The notes beneath the pieces are model-generated. The model saw only the letters and a list, made by a program, of their open reading frames with translations, was not told the origin of the DNA and searched no databases. The position numbers and the translations under genes are program-made. Below, piece by piece: positions 26,000 through 34,623 of a DNA stretch of 64,000 nt. Every line of letters starts with the position of its first letter. Position 1 is the first letter of the stretch. Location: positions 124,001-188,000 of the forward strand of contig NZ_CP116899.1 of NCBI RefSeq assembly GCF_030997045.1, given 5' to 3'. Origin of the DNA: Microbulbifer sp. TB1203. GTDB lineage: Bacteria > Pseudomonadota > Gammaproteobacteria > Pseudomonadales > Cellvibrionaceae.

Positions 26000-26524
26000 T
26001 TAACCCGTTTTTGCCGCAACCACTTTCCATAGTTGTGGTATTGCTAGCCTTTCCAATTTACTTGTTGGACTGGAATCTTTCTCTTCCCCGAAGAAGTAGC
26101 TTACCAAATAAATTGCCAATAGTGCTACAAATATTAGAAACATTAAAACCGGATGAATCACTTCTCCACGAGTCATTTCCTTAAGTAATTCCACATGACC
26201 ATTTGGAGAAGAAAGCTTGTCAATCAAAAATTGGATGTAAGGCAGGAAATTAAACGTTATAAATGCAGCTGATGCATTCATTATTCGCTTATACGGGTCA
26301 GTTTTTGGGAATCGTACTGAGAGTATTCGTTTATTACGATTATTCTTGAAGAAGGAGAAACCATACTCTAGATAGATCAGGCCGATATAGGTGGGAAACG
26401 CTAACACCGGGACCATAAATAGCAGTAATTTTAATAGTGCTCCGGAAATTATCGCCAGAACAAAAAGCATGAGAAACATACCGAATAGACCAGTAAGAGA
26501 TTCTGCTAAAGTTAGGTCTTGCAA
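26000..26524 (-). CDS. Hypothetical multi-span membrane protein in a cassette
   Basis: The protein is 174 aa with about three hydrophobic segments: LFGMFLMLFVLAIISGALLK, LLFMVPVLAFPTYIGLIYL and HPVLMFLIFVALLAIYLVSY. No family is recognised. Its ATG is preceded by AGGAGGATCC-like sequence (revcomp of GGATCCTCCT), a strong ribosome binding site. It shares a cassette with the single-span membrane protein downstream. It ends with a basic soluble tail (SKLERLAIPQLWKVVAAKTG). Confidence 0.65.
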   Translation of the reverse strand: MQDLTLAESLTGLFGMFLMLFVLAIISGALLKLLLFMVPVLAFPTYIGLIYLEYGFSFFKNNRNKRILSVRFPKTDPYKRIMNASAAFITFNFLPYIQFLIDKLSSPNGHVELLKEMTRGEVIHPVLMFLIFVALLAIYLVSYFFGEEKDSSPTSKLERLAIPQLWKVVAAKTG

Positions 26525-26552
26525 TGGATCCTCCTAGCGGGAAGGTTAATGC

Positions 26553-26627
26553 GGCCAACACGCGCAGCTTCGTAGTGGAGGCGAAGCCACAACGGAAAAG
26601 TTATTGCTGTGCTTGGCCTTGTTATGC
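26553..26627 (-). other. attC-like site C
   Basis: The minus strand starts at GCATAAC (26621-26627), overlapping the stop codon of the Mrr-like gene. Stem arms GGCCAAGCACAGC and GCTGCGCGTGTTGGCC pair around the loop CTTCGCCTCCACTACGAAG. The R' core GTTGGCC is slightly off consensus. Confidence 0.7.
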
Positions 26628-27179
26628 ATTTTCGTTTAACCATTCATGGATTGCCTCGGTCCTGCCTGTTTCCACGAGACTGAAATTTTGGACGCCTGGC
26701 TCATTTTGCCGAATGAACCAACCAATGTAATCTGACGTTTCAACCCAAGGAGGAGGGCTCGCAGGCAGGGCGCCTAAAGACTTTGTGAAGTAGTTTGTAT
26801 GCCCATGCTGCACGCCAATAGTGGCTATACCTCGCCTTGATGCATATTCAATTGCACCGCTTTGGAATCCAGAGGTAGAGAACACCATACCCTTATGAGC
26901 ATTCGAGTCTCTAATTTTTGATTCCAGCACCATAATGACATCGCGTTTCACCGGACTCTTGTACTTTTTGCATTCAATGAGGACTTTGACAATTGCCTGC
27001 TCAAATACTGAGAATTCTACATGTACGTCGATCTCGTACTCACCACTGTCTCCTTTTAAGCGTTCAAGGTGAGTCACGGAAAAGCCAGCCAGATTATTGC
27101 CAGCGTTCTGTAACCATTCTCTTACCTGCAGTTCAAACTGCTCAGGAGAAATGTCAACGTCTTGAAATTCTCTACTCAT
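26622..27179 (-). CDS. Mrr-like restriction endonuclease-fold protein
   Basis: The central region shows the PD-(D/E)XK pattern of Mrr-type nucleases: EYEIDVHVEF supplies the Asp, VLIECKKYKSPVKRD supplies E-x-K, followed by KGMVFSTSGFQSGAIEYASRRGIATIGV, a typical Mrr block. At 185 aa it has a short N-terminal helix segment (FELQVREWLQNAG) and a C-terminal extension of unknown role. The start MSREFQDVD (27179) is preferred because the upstream part of the open frame is repeat DNA. Mrr-like proteins cut modified or foreign DNA, or act in defence. It is a single-gene cassette ending at attC site C. Confidence 0.8.
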   Translation of the reverse strand: MSREFQDVDISPEQFELQVREWLQNAGNNLAGFSVTHLERLKGDSGEYEIDVHVEFSVFEQAIVKVLIECKKYKSPVKRDVIMVLESKIRDSNAHKGMVFSTSGFQSGAIEYASRRGIATIGVQHGHTNYFTKSLGALPASPPPWVETSDYIGWFIRQNEPGVQNFSLVETGRTEAIHEWLNENA

Positions 27180-27209
27180 GGTACTGATCGACTCATGCAT
27201 AATATTTAT

Positions 27210-27355
27210 ATAGTGGCCCCAAGACCACTTTGCCAAAGACCGATATCTCTTGGTGAAGTTTTACACAGAATGCCCGCGAAGCCCCGCCACGTCAAGACTA
27301 CAGGACGCGGGTGTGTGGTTCCCGCTTTGGACAAAGTGATTACCGCGCCTACTAT
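27210..27355. repeat. 147-bp dyad repeat, copy D1
   Basis: It starts ATAGTGGCCCC and ends GCGCCTACTAT, so its outer ends are complementary. Internal arms (CCACTTTGCC and GGACAAAGTG) and hairpins such as CCCGCTTTGG are shared with D2 (33517) and D3 (41305). All three copies have the same orientation. The minus-strand end abuts ATTATGC, close to a cassette core. Confidence 0.85.
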
Positions 27356-27402
27356 CCCATTTCCAGGGAGGTGTTCACGTTCATACAGCGGTTGGCTGTG
27401 GC

Positions 27403-27605
27403 ATTACCAGCAAAGGCCCGTGGCGCAGTTCCAAAACCCCTGGGATTAACCAGGCATTATCCAATGCTTATTTGAAATCTCAAGGACTGTACGAGCTGCG
27501 AGACGAATGGATCAAGCTTCACCATTCTCAGTGAAACGCCCTGTGCGGACCCGCATGCAGGGTGTTGTGGGGGGTGAGGGTTAGAGACCCTCGGCTACCC
27601 GATTA
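27403..27605 (+). pseudogene. 3' remnant of a group II intron (maturase tail plus domain V/VI)
   Basis: The plus-strand frame reads ITSKGPWRSSKTPGINQALS, NAYLKSQGLYELRDEWIKLH and a stop at 27532-27534, resembling the end of bacterial group II intron reverse transcriptases. The stop is followed by CGCCCTGTGCGGACCCGCAT and GCAGGGTG, a hairpin like domain V, and then a GAGGGTTAGAGACCCTC stem like domain VI. No RT catalytic YADD region remains. A class C intron targeting attC sites would fit the location. Confidence 0.6.
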
Positions 27606-27684
27606 TACGGTACTTAGTCTGTAGTCGCCCAAAACCCGGATGAACCGTAAAAATTAGCCCTTAAATGCCTACCTAAATATTCGG

Positions 27685-30600
27685 CTAATTCAAATCTACA
27701 GTCTGATCATGATAATTAGCATCAGAACGATAATGTTCTGCAAGTCCCCTTAATATTTTAGCTGTTCGTGGGTATATCAACTGCACTGATTCTGAGTCCT
27801 TTTGATACCCTTCGGCCAACTTCCGCTCTTGTTCTCCACCAGCATATGGATGCCTTGTGGTAACACCCCTGGAATTTAATTTTCCATTGATTATACCATC
27901 TTCGAAAGACTCACTTTTTAAAGTTTCTATAATGCCTCTAACTGAATTTTTAGGCCAGATTCCATCCTCTTCATCTGGCCGACATTTGGATAGGTATTTC
28001 CCTATATACAGGTCGCCAATTTCTAACCTTCCGCATTCAATTAACTGTTCCCTAGCAACCGAAACCCATTCCTCAATAAAATCATCTTCCGGCAAAAGGT
28101 GTAAAGTATCAAGTATATTCCACGCCGCACTAGCAACCTGTTTAGCTTGCTCCTCAGGCATGGCCTCCTCTTCTTCAACACCATCCTTTCTGACAAACAC
28201 CCACTTTATTAATTGGATAAAGTTCGAAGGGTCCTTTGTAATTGATTTATGAATAAAAGTTGGAGAGAAATCATGATGGCGAAATGCCTTCGCATACAAC
28301 CATTCAATCTGTAATACCTCTTCGTCACTACATTGACCAGAATCTTGAATAAACTTTATTGCCTGGGTGATATCATGGCTTACACTCTCTATAGGGATTC
28401 TATCAATATCCTCAGGGTTAGTAGCGATTTTAATAAGTATTTGATGAGCAAGCTTAGCATCCATATCTCCCGCACTAGCACCTCGGTGAAGAGACTGGGC
28501 AAATGCATCAACGGCAGCCACAGGCCTACCATTTCTCAGTAGATTTCTAGAAATGTACTCTACCAATGAGGAATCTTTATCCTGAACAAAGTAATATTCT
28601 ATTCTATGCCAATAGCTCTCTTGTACAGAAATATCACATTTTTCAAGAATATCGAATGTTTCTTTAATAACAGGGAAATTTACTAACATTTGACTTTTTA
28701 TGTATGCATCGATGAGAGGATGTTCGCTAAGAATTTTCTTGGCACCTGCAAAGTCGGAATGCGTCATCGCTGAAAAATATCCATTTGAACACTCTTGATA
28801 GCTATCATCTTGATCCAACCAAACAACCAAATCATCAATAAAAAAGTCCTTGAGTTTAGACTTGTATAATGAAAAACCTACAAGTCGAGGAAATTTGCAG
28901 CTTTCTAATAATTCTTTAAAGCCATCAACCCCAGACTCATCATATAATTCTTCTAGTTTTTCTACTCGCAAGGAATCTAGATATGCTTGCCTTTCTTCAT
29001 ATGGCACTTTTCTTCTTTTTACAGGGTCAATCAGGTCAGGCCAATGGTCATCAAAAAGATATTTCGCATTGAGCACTGGACTATCAAAGTTAAAGTGAAG
29101 ATAGACCTCTTCTAATTTAGTAACCACCTCATCTGGCCATGCCCAATCTGCATCTGAGAACTCTCGGTGCCTAGAGATTAAATCTCTTAAACGCTGGAGC
29201 AATTTCTTTCGGGAATCATCGGATCTATTATCAACATCAACTGATAGTAATTTTCCAATGATTGCTTCGCGCTGAGAAACGGTATAGGAGTCAAAGTTAC
29301 TGGCCAAATCAATATATCTGTTATCTGGATCTTTGTCGGCTTCAGCGATCATCATGTCCACAATTTTTCCGACATATGAAAAATAGTCGCTTTGTTTTGT
29401 CGATTTATTAACCCCTTCAGCCCAATCTTGATAATCTGGACTAGCTAACCCACTAGTCATCCTCGTATTACCAACCAATAAATCACGCATCAATCTCCAG
29501 GCAACATCAGGATACTGTTTTAAAAGCACCTCTTTAATAAGATTGGCCCGTTCATCATGAGTAGCAGAGCTATATGTAACCCAACCAATAAAAATATCGA
29601 CTAAGGATGAAAATGGTCTATTACTGTATCTACCACCTGGATCTATTTCAGACAATCTTGCCAGAGCTTGGCAGACTCTAGTGAGGTAGTTTTTATTCCA
29701 AGATATAGTTTCCAAAGCCCATAGAAGATTAGAATGATAGCATCCTCCAGTAAAACTATCTTCGGCTTCTGAGTTAAATAGGCCGAGTAATGGTGAACTT
29801 TCACCTAACGAAGAACTATCTACCGCGTCAAGAAAGACTTCTGGAGCGGCTTCAGCCAGGAGCGAGGTAGATCTCCCCAAGGAATACCAAAACTCTGTCG
29901 TATTATTTTCTTTAAAAAGCTTGCTAAGCCATAGCTCAATTTTACTTTTAACTGATACTCCTCCAAGCTGAGAGGAATGATCATCACTATAAGTTGACAG
30001 CAGAGCTAATGTGTCGGCTATATCCCTTTTTAATAGCCCAGAGTATTTTGGCGTATTACCCTTAACTGAAGCCATCCATCTTTCATCAGGGTCCATGTTA
30101 TATGACGGGTCAATATCTCCCAATACTTTGCCGCAAATGTCCCCAAGCCTATCGATATGGGACATGGACATTAAATTTCTTATATTCAGCCAAAAGTCAA
30201 TCTTAGAAATCACTTGCCAAACCGTACCAACTCTACGGATCGGCGTGTCAGAATAAGTGGACAACCTATCTAATTGCTTTTCAAGTTGATCGTAATCCAT
30301 ACCAGATAAAGCGGACAAAATATCTTTGTCATTATCATTATTCAAATTCCACTCAGTAGCGAATAAAGCTGAAAATAAGACATCTGCATCAATTTCTGCT
30401 GGCCACTTTGGGGCAATATATTCACGGGGCCTTAATATTTCATGTCTCAGCAAAGGTTCCAAATAGCCTTTAGTATCAGAATATAACTTAGACGCTTGAC
30501 TATCGTTAAAGCCGAGTTTTTGTATAGCCTCCTGCTGAACCAACCGAGGCCGTTTGTCTAAACGAATAAGAGGGGTCTGCTGACTTGATTCATCCGTGGG

Positions 30601-31455
30601 CAAAATAACAATGTGATCATTGCTCACAGCATCGCCAACACCGCTTGGCTGAAAATTAATAGGCATTAATATGAGTGGAGATTTAGATGAAGCAATATCA
30701 TCCCAGGTCGACTGGTCAAGTACTGTTAGAAATTTAGAGCTTAGAGAAGCATCTTTAAATATGACCGAAAGAATAAACCCTTGGGATTCATTAATAGATT
30801 TGGCGCATACTGTATAACTAGCGGGATCTCCCAATAAAGAGTCTTTCAAACGATCCGATAGTTCATCCCTGTTGTGAAGGAAGAATTCATCAGTGAGTGA
30901 AATTTCTGTGATATTAGAAAACTTTGACCAACTCTGTTCAATATCCCATAAGTTAGAGCACCTCTTTCCTATTAACTGTGCAAACCAACGATGGACTGCC
31001 GGGCACTGTTCTAGCCAATCACATAAAACTCTTGCATTAATTGCTTTTACGCTACCCCATTCTTCATCAAGGTTTTTATCGGCTTCCCACTTGGATCTAT
31101 CCTTCCAATGCCTCGAAGTTACAAATACATAGGTAGTCTTCTTTTTATCAAATGGCTCAGGATCCTTGGTTCTCTTTTCATAATCATCATTAGCTTTAGA
31201 GTTAACGCTTTTATCGGTTCCAAATTCCCAAGCTGACACGCCCGAAGGCACAAATAAATTCCCCTGATCAACTTCCAACTCTCCATCCCAGCCTCCTGTA
31301 GATACAGAGTCTCCAAACGGGAAATCGATTTTTCTCGGACTGCATGAAGCTAAGATAAGTTTATAAATAAGCTGAGGGAGTAACTCTTCAGATCTACGCT
31401 TATCTGTCGCAGTCCAGTTTTTAATGTCATTTTCCGTAACATGCCAACCACCCAT
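27685..31455 (-). CDS. Very large cassette protein (1256 aa) with restriction-endonuclease-like N-terminus
   Basis: The first about 180 residues contain DSVSTGGWDGELEVDQGN, VPSGVSAWEFGTDKSVNSKA, DYEKRTKDP, TYVFVTSRHWKDRSKWEAD and VLCDWLEQCPAVHRWFAQLIG. I recognise this ordered set from large uncharacterised bacterial proteins; the G-x-D-G and W-E-x-G pattern suggests a PD-(D/E)XK-type core (inference). About 1000 residues of mostly helical sequence follow, with no visible Walker A motif. No signal peptide or membrane span is seen. Upstream is an attC site, so it is the sole gene of an unusually long cassette (about 4 kb). Downstream lie the intron remnant and repeat D1. It is a candidate abortive-infection or nuclease effector. 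Confidence 0.72.
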   Translation of the reverse strand: MGGWHVTENDIKNWTATDKRRSEELLPQLIYKLILASCSPRKIDFPFGDSVSTGGWDGELEVDQGNLFVPSGVSAWEFGTDKSVNSKANDDYEKRTKDPEPFDKKKTTYVFVTSRHWKDRSKWEADKNLDEEWGSVKAINARVLCDWLEQCPAVHRWFAQLIGKRCSNLWDIEQSWSKFSNITEISLTDEFFLHNRDELSDRLKDSLLGDPASYTVCAKSINESQGFILSVIFKDASLSSKFLTVLDQSTWDDIASSKSPLILMPINFQPSGVGDAVSNDHIVILPTDESSQQTPLIRLDKRPRLVQQEAIQKLGFNDSQASKLYSDTKGYLEPLLRHEILRPREYIAPKWPAEIDADVLFSALFATEWNLNNDNDKDILSALSGMDYDQLEKQLDRLSTYSDTPIRRVGTVWQVISKIDFWLNIRNLMSMSHIDRLGDICGKVLGDIDPSYNMDPDERWMASVKGNTPKYSGLLKRDIADTLALLSTYSDDHSSQLGGVSVKSKIELWLSKLFKENNTTEFWYSLGRSTSLLAEAAPEVFLDAVDSSSLGESSPLLGLFNSEAEDSFTGGCYHSNLLWALETISWNKNYLTRVCQALARLSEIDPGGRYSNRPFSSLVDIFIGWVTYSSATHDERANLIKEVLLKQYPDVAWRLMRDLLVGNTRMTSGLASPDYQDWAEGVNKSTKQSDYFSYVGKIVDMMIAEADKDPDNRYIDLASNFDSYTVSQREAIIGKLLSVDVDNRSDDSRKKLLQRLRDLISRHREFSDADWAWPDEVVTKLEEVYLHFNFDSPVLNAKYLFDDHWPDLIDPVKRRKVPYEERQAYLDSLRVEKLEELYDESGVDGFKELLESCKFPRLVGFSLYKSKLKDFFIDDLVVWLDQDDSYQECSNGYFSAMTHSDFAGAKKILSEHPLIDAYIKSQMLVNFPVIKETFDILEKCDISVQESYWHRIEYYFVQDKDSSLVEYISRNLLRNGRPVAAVDAFAQSLHRGASAGDMDAKLAHQILIKIATNPEDIDRIPIESVSHDITQAIKFIQDSGQCSDEEVLQIEWLYAKAFRHHDFSPTFIHKSITKDPSNFIQLIKWVFVRKDGVEEEEAMPEEQAKQVASAAWNILDTLHLLPEDDFIEEWVSVAREQLIECGRLEIGDLYIGKYLSKCRPDEEDGIWPKNSVRGIIETLKSESFEDGIINGKLNSRGVTTRHPYAGGEQERKLAEGYQKDSESVQLIYPRTAKILRGLAEHYRSDANYHDQTVDLN

Positions 31456-31548
31456 AGTTACTCCGTTTTATTGCGCGGTAGTCTTGAGTTCTAATTATAT
31501 GATCTGTTCAGCCCGCAATGGGTCGAAAGCGAATTTCATCTCTGCATC

Positions 31549-31599
31549 GTATAACGCCGCCGCCATCACGCGCTTGTCGCGTGCATGGCATTGTTAGCA
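31549..31599 (-). other. attC site, canonical 51-bp type
   Basis: The minus strand runs TGCTAAC (31593-31599), AATGCCATGCACGCGAC, loop AAGC, GCGTGATGGCGGC, then GTTATAC (31549-31555). Arms TGCCATGCACGC and GCGTGATGGC pair with an unpaired base, as attC sites require. It follows the stop of the 588-aa gene directly. Confidence 0.85.
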
Positions 31600-31602
31600 A
31601 TA

Positions 31603-33369
31603 TTACTCGGCACAATATATTATTGGCCTTGCGTTCATATCTTTGACCGCATGCGCGAAGGAAGAAATAATCCATAATAGCTGGACAATATTCCCTCTCA
31701 CAGGCTTTCCTTCTTTTATTTTATTAAACTCATCTGTAACGTCTGAGATCGAAAGGAATGAACAGCATAGGATGCAGCTGCGATTGAGCTTGTAATCTTT
31801 AAGCAAGTTCGCCAGATACCATTCAAAATCATCGATGTTGCCCTTTCGTATCCTCGGTATTCTCGTCTGGATACCTTTTCCTGACTTGTAATAATTCTTA
31901 AAGGTTTTATCTAATTTCGATAGCATAGCATTCGCATCAAAATACATGTTTCCAAGGTTCTTAATTCCTTGGCCCACAACATCGTGCAAGTTGCTGGCTG
32001 ATGTGCTGGGGTCACCATGTTTTGAGTGAATAAAGCATATGTTTGAGTTCTCTTTATTAAAGGTTATATGATCTGCCCACTCATCACCTAGATCATCACA
32101 AAATATATAATCATCTTCAGCATGAATCTTCTCAATGACATCAAACATTGAGTCTTCTGTAAAATTTTCGCTTTCTTCCGTAAAGCTACCTTTTTCCGAA
32201 TTGACGGCAGGAATTGCCTCTATTGGTTGAAATATCTCGAGGATGTTGTCGATCTCTGAGACCCCAGAAGAATCTTCGAAACACGACCCCATAAAGTACA
32301 TGTATTTTGGGTCGTCAAAAGTAACACTATAAAACCCGTGCTTAACAATATACTTTTGAAGGGTTACTAACTTCCCGTTTTCAGACACACGGAACTTTGT
32401 AAGGTATTTTGAATATAAAGTCAGACTTTTCTTGTTGGCTCGAATCCGGGAACCGTCATTAACACCGATGATGTTTAAATCTGAATCTATCTCGTATACT
32501 TTCTCCAGTGCAGACTCTAGATTTTTGTAGACGCGATTGGAAGCGCTGATGATTTTTCCTTTCTTTGTTTTATATTTTACTGGGACACCATCCTTCTTCA
32601 GGCGATCAAACAAGGAAGGACTCTCTATAAGGATGGCATTCGGCGAACAAATCGTTAAGACTTCACTTAGCTCCACTTTACTTGCGAAAGCATCTAAGAA
32701 ATTTGTATTGCTAGGAGATTCTATTAGATTGATTTGTTCGGAAACCCATACAGCGACATTATCGATTGTTTCTCTACTAGATGATTCAACAACCCGACCA
32801 GTTCCTGATATAGATCTGATTTTGGCCCCTTGTCGGAGCTTAAAGTAGTAAGGGATTGATCTTCCTGCTGAGTGAGTAGACAGCAAGCCTTTTAAGTCAG
32901 CCGCCTCATACGATCTAGATCTCATTGCGCGATCTGAAACCGTCATATTTCTAAGCGCCAACCTCTGAAATTCTACATCATCATCAGAGAATGACGATGA
33001 AAACTCCTTGCTGCCGACAAGAGTAAAGTTTTCGTCCATCAGGTCAAATATGTTGGTACAGCTCTTCTTTAGAACAGCAAGATAGTCGCCAATCTCAATG
33101 ATCAATATAAATGCATAAACTTTGTCTTCGAAATTATCGTCTAAGAAATAAACTGGCCGACTAGAAGGAAATACCCTAGCTGAATAGATATAACTTAAAC
33201 TTTGTTCGTCCAAGTTCCGTTCCTGCCTAAACACATCAATTACAAATCCACTATCTGGATTCATATTGTCAGAGGCAGTGTCCAGGATATTTTTAACTAG
33301 CTCATCTTCTACAGGCTCATTGACTCTGTAAAATTGTGCATTCTTAGTCAATCTGAGTCTTTCTGGCAC
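31603..33369 (-). CDS. Large cassette protein, 588 aa, candidate nuclease-like C-terminal domain
   Basis: No named family is recognised. The protein lacks signal peptide and membrane spans. Residues about 420-490 contain IFCDDLGDEWADHITFN, ICFIHSKHGD and SASNLHDVVGQGIKNLGNM. The order acidic residues, hydrophobic strand ending in K, then a conserved helix recalls PD-(D/E)XK folds, with H-S-K in place of E-x-K; this is inference. The N-terminal 400 residues are mixed alpha/beta (YFKLRQGAKIRSISGTGRVV). It is a single-gene cassette with attC directly after the stop. A likely role is foreign nucleic acid sensing or cleavage. Confidence 0.68.
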   Translation of the reverse strand: MPERLRLTKNAQFYRVNEPVEDELVKNILDTASDNMNPDSGFVIDVFRQERNLDEQSLSYIYSARVFPSSRPVYFLDDNFEDKVYAFILIIEIGDYLAVLKKSCTNIFDLMDENFTLVGSKEFSSSFSDDDVEFQRLALRNMTVSDRAMRSRSYEAADLKGLLSTHSAGRSIPYYFKLRQGAKIRSISGTGRVVESSSRETIDNVAVWVSEQINLIESPSNTNFLDAFASKVELSEVLTICSPNAILIESPSLFDRLKKDGVPVKYKTKKGKIISASNRVYKNLESALEKVYEIDSDLNIIGVNDGSRIRANKKSLTLYSKYLTKFRVSENGKLVTLQKYIVKHGFYSVTFDDPKYMYFMGSCFEDSSGVSEIDNILEIFQPIEAIPAVNSEKGSFTEESENFTEDSMFDVIEKIHAEDDYIFCDDLGDEWADHITFNKENSNICFIHSKHGDPSTSASNLHDVVGQGIKNLGNMYFDANAMLSKLDKTFKNYYKSGKGIQTRIPRIRKGNIDDFEWYLANLLKDYKLNRSCILCCSFLSISDVTDEFNKIKEGKPVRGNIVQLLWIISSFAHAVKDMNARPIIYCAE

Positions 33370-33395
33370 TATCCTACCTCCTTGCTAACATTTAT

Positions 33396-33509
33396 TAGTG
33401 GTCTCAAAATTGTCTTTACTAAAATTTCAGAAGTTTCTTGAAGAAAGGTCTAAAAAATAGGCATTTCCGCGATATGTCCTGAAAAACTGTGAAGACAATT
33501 ATGAGACCC
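33396..33509. repeat. Long-spaced inverted repeat upstream of the 588-aa gene
   Basis: GGTCTCAAAATTGTCTT (33396-33412) and AAGACAATTATGAGACC (33493-33509) are complementary apart from one position. They are separated by about 80 bases and lie between the gene start and repeat D2. It could be a small mobile element end pair or a degenerate attC. It also holds the presumed promoter. Confidence 0.6.
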
Positions 33510-33516
33510 TTAATAT

Positions 33517-33663
33517 ATAGCGGCCCCCAAGACCACTTTGCCCAAGATCGATATCTCTTGGTGAAATTTTACGCAGAATGCCCGCAAAGCCCCGCCACGT
33601 CAAGGCTGCAGGATACGGGTGTGTGGTTCCCGCTTTGGACAAAGCGATCACTGCGCCTGCTAT
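33517..33663. repeat. 147-bp dyad repeat, copy D2
   Basis: This direct copy of D1 and D3 has ends ATAGCGGCCCCC and GCGCCTGCTAT. The minus-strand end runs into ATTAAGG, a weakened cassette core. Unlike D3, about 170 bases of unrelated sequence separate it from the E repeat. Confidence 0.85.
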
Positions 33664-33835
33664 CCCATTTTCAGGGGGAGAGGTAACTACTTATTTCTAT
33701 TGTGATTTTTGACGATTTTGGATTTTGTGCCGAGATATCGGCCTCAGTGATCGTTTTTCCATTGGCACTCGTGTTGCCAATGCTGCATGAACGATCGAGG
33801 GCGTTTATGAAAGACGGCGCTGAACGCGGTGGTTG

Positions 33836-33889
33836 TCGGCGTACGGATGCGGATGGGTTTCAATAGGGTTGGCGCAAAAAGCCTTTTGT
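33836..33889. repeat. Repeat E, copy 1
   Basis: The segment TCGGCG(T)ACGGATGCGG through TTTCAATAGGG to AAAGCCTTTTGT recurs at 41451-41503 in the same orientation. Function unknown. The rest of the 33664-34024 gap holds two GC-rich hairpins and no gene. Confidence 0.8.
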
Positions 33890-33955
33890 TTAGCGGGTGT
33901 CCAATTTTTACGCAATACGCTCACCCGGTTGGGAAGTGCAGGTGGTAGTCCTCCA

Positions 33956-34011
33956 AGCCCGGCCATTGCTGGCCGGGCTTGGGGATCTTTCCGGCCACCT
34001 GCCGGTGGCCG
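33956..34011 (-). terminator. GC-rich hairpins, probable terminator
   Basis: AAGCCCGGCCATTGCTGGCC with its continuation GGGCTT forms a strong hairpin at 33956-33981, and CGGCCACCTGCCGGTGGCCG another at 33992-34011. They lie just past the stop of the gene at 34025. Confidence 0.5.
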
Positions 34012-34024
34012 ATATTAGTGCGCT

Positions 34025-34312
34025 CTAGTCGCTGGTCAGAGCTCGGAACAGGTCGTAGCCGTCGGACAGCAACAGGTAGGCGGCTTCGGATACCACGCTG
34101 AGCGCGCGGCTATCGGCACTCTGTACGTCGTCAGAGGCGGTGAGTTCCAGCAGTCTCTGGGCAGCGCCCAGACGGTGATTGGCCGTATCCAGTAAATCAA
34201 GGGGCTTGGCAGACCGGTCAAAGAAGATGACCGGGTCAGCGGTGGGGTGGGCTGTCAGCGCCTGAAGGCTGTGACAGGGGGAGGGGTTTTGAGTAAACTT
34301 CGCGTCAGCCAT
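34025..34312 (-). CDS. Small hypothetical protein, 95 aa (DUF3077/DUF6124-like)
   Basis: The sequence begins MADAKFTQNPSPCHSLQAL and continues DLLDTANHRLGAAQRLLELT, with a closing helix VSEAAYLLLSDGYDLFRAL. The layout (short variable N-terminus, then two helices with A..LL..A pattern) recalls the small DUF3077/DUF6124 proteins of Pseudomonas, whose role is unknown. AGGAG lies ahead of the ATG. Base composition is GC-richer than neighbouring cassettes, so this segment may be older chromosomal DNA inside the array. Confidence 0.6.
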   Translation of the reverse strand: MADAKFTQNPSPCHSLQALTAHPTADPVIFFDRSAKPLDLLDTANHRLGAAQRLLELTASDDVQSADSRALSVVSEAAYLLLSDGYDLFRALTSD

Positions 34313-34623
34313 TGTCGACTCCTGTTTAGTCGGTGATGGTTAGCTGGTCTTGGGTGTTGGTAGCACCCAGGGCCAGCGCCTTTTTTATAAAAGAGACCGG
34401 TATTTGGCCTTCTTTCCTTACTTCCTTTGCTGTCCATCCTCTTTGGTAAATTGTAGAGGCTGGATGCATGTACAGTATAAGTGGTCTCTGGTGCTAAATA
34501 AAGTATTGGCTGCAAGAATATTTGGATAAGGTCGCGGCTGCGCGCGACTTGATTCGTTAAGCCATCTTTCGCCAGTGGGTGATATTTTGAATATCGGCCA
34601 AGTCCTTCTGTTCGGCTTGTTGG
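34313..34623. other. Gap holding repeat F and a weak attC-like end
   Basis: No gene is supported. CTAAATAAAGTATTGGCTGC (34494-34513) recurs near 41596-41615 (repeat F). Beside the antitoxin gene the minus strand reads AGCCAACAAGCC and later GGCTTAACG, with a GATATTCAAAATATC hairpin between; this may be a degenerate attC. Confidence 0.5.

Noticed and set aside
33833..34018. 61-codon frame across repeat E
   Set aside because: It spans repeat and hairpin DNA and has no translation signals.
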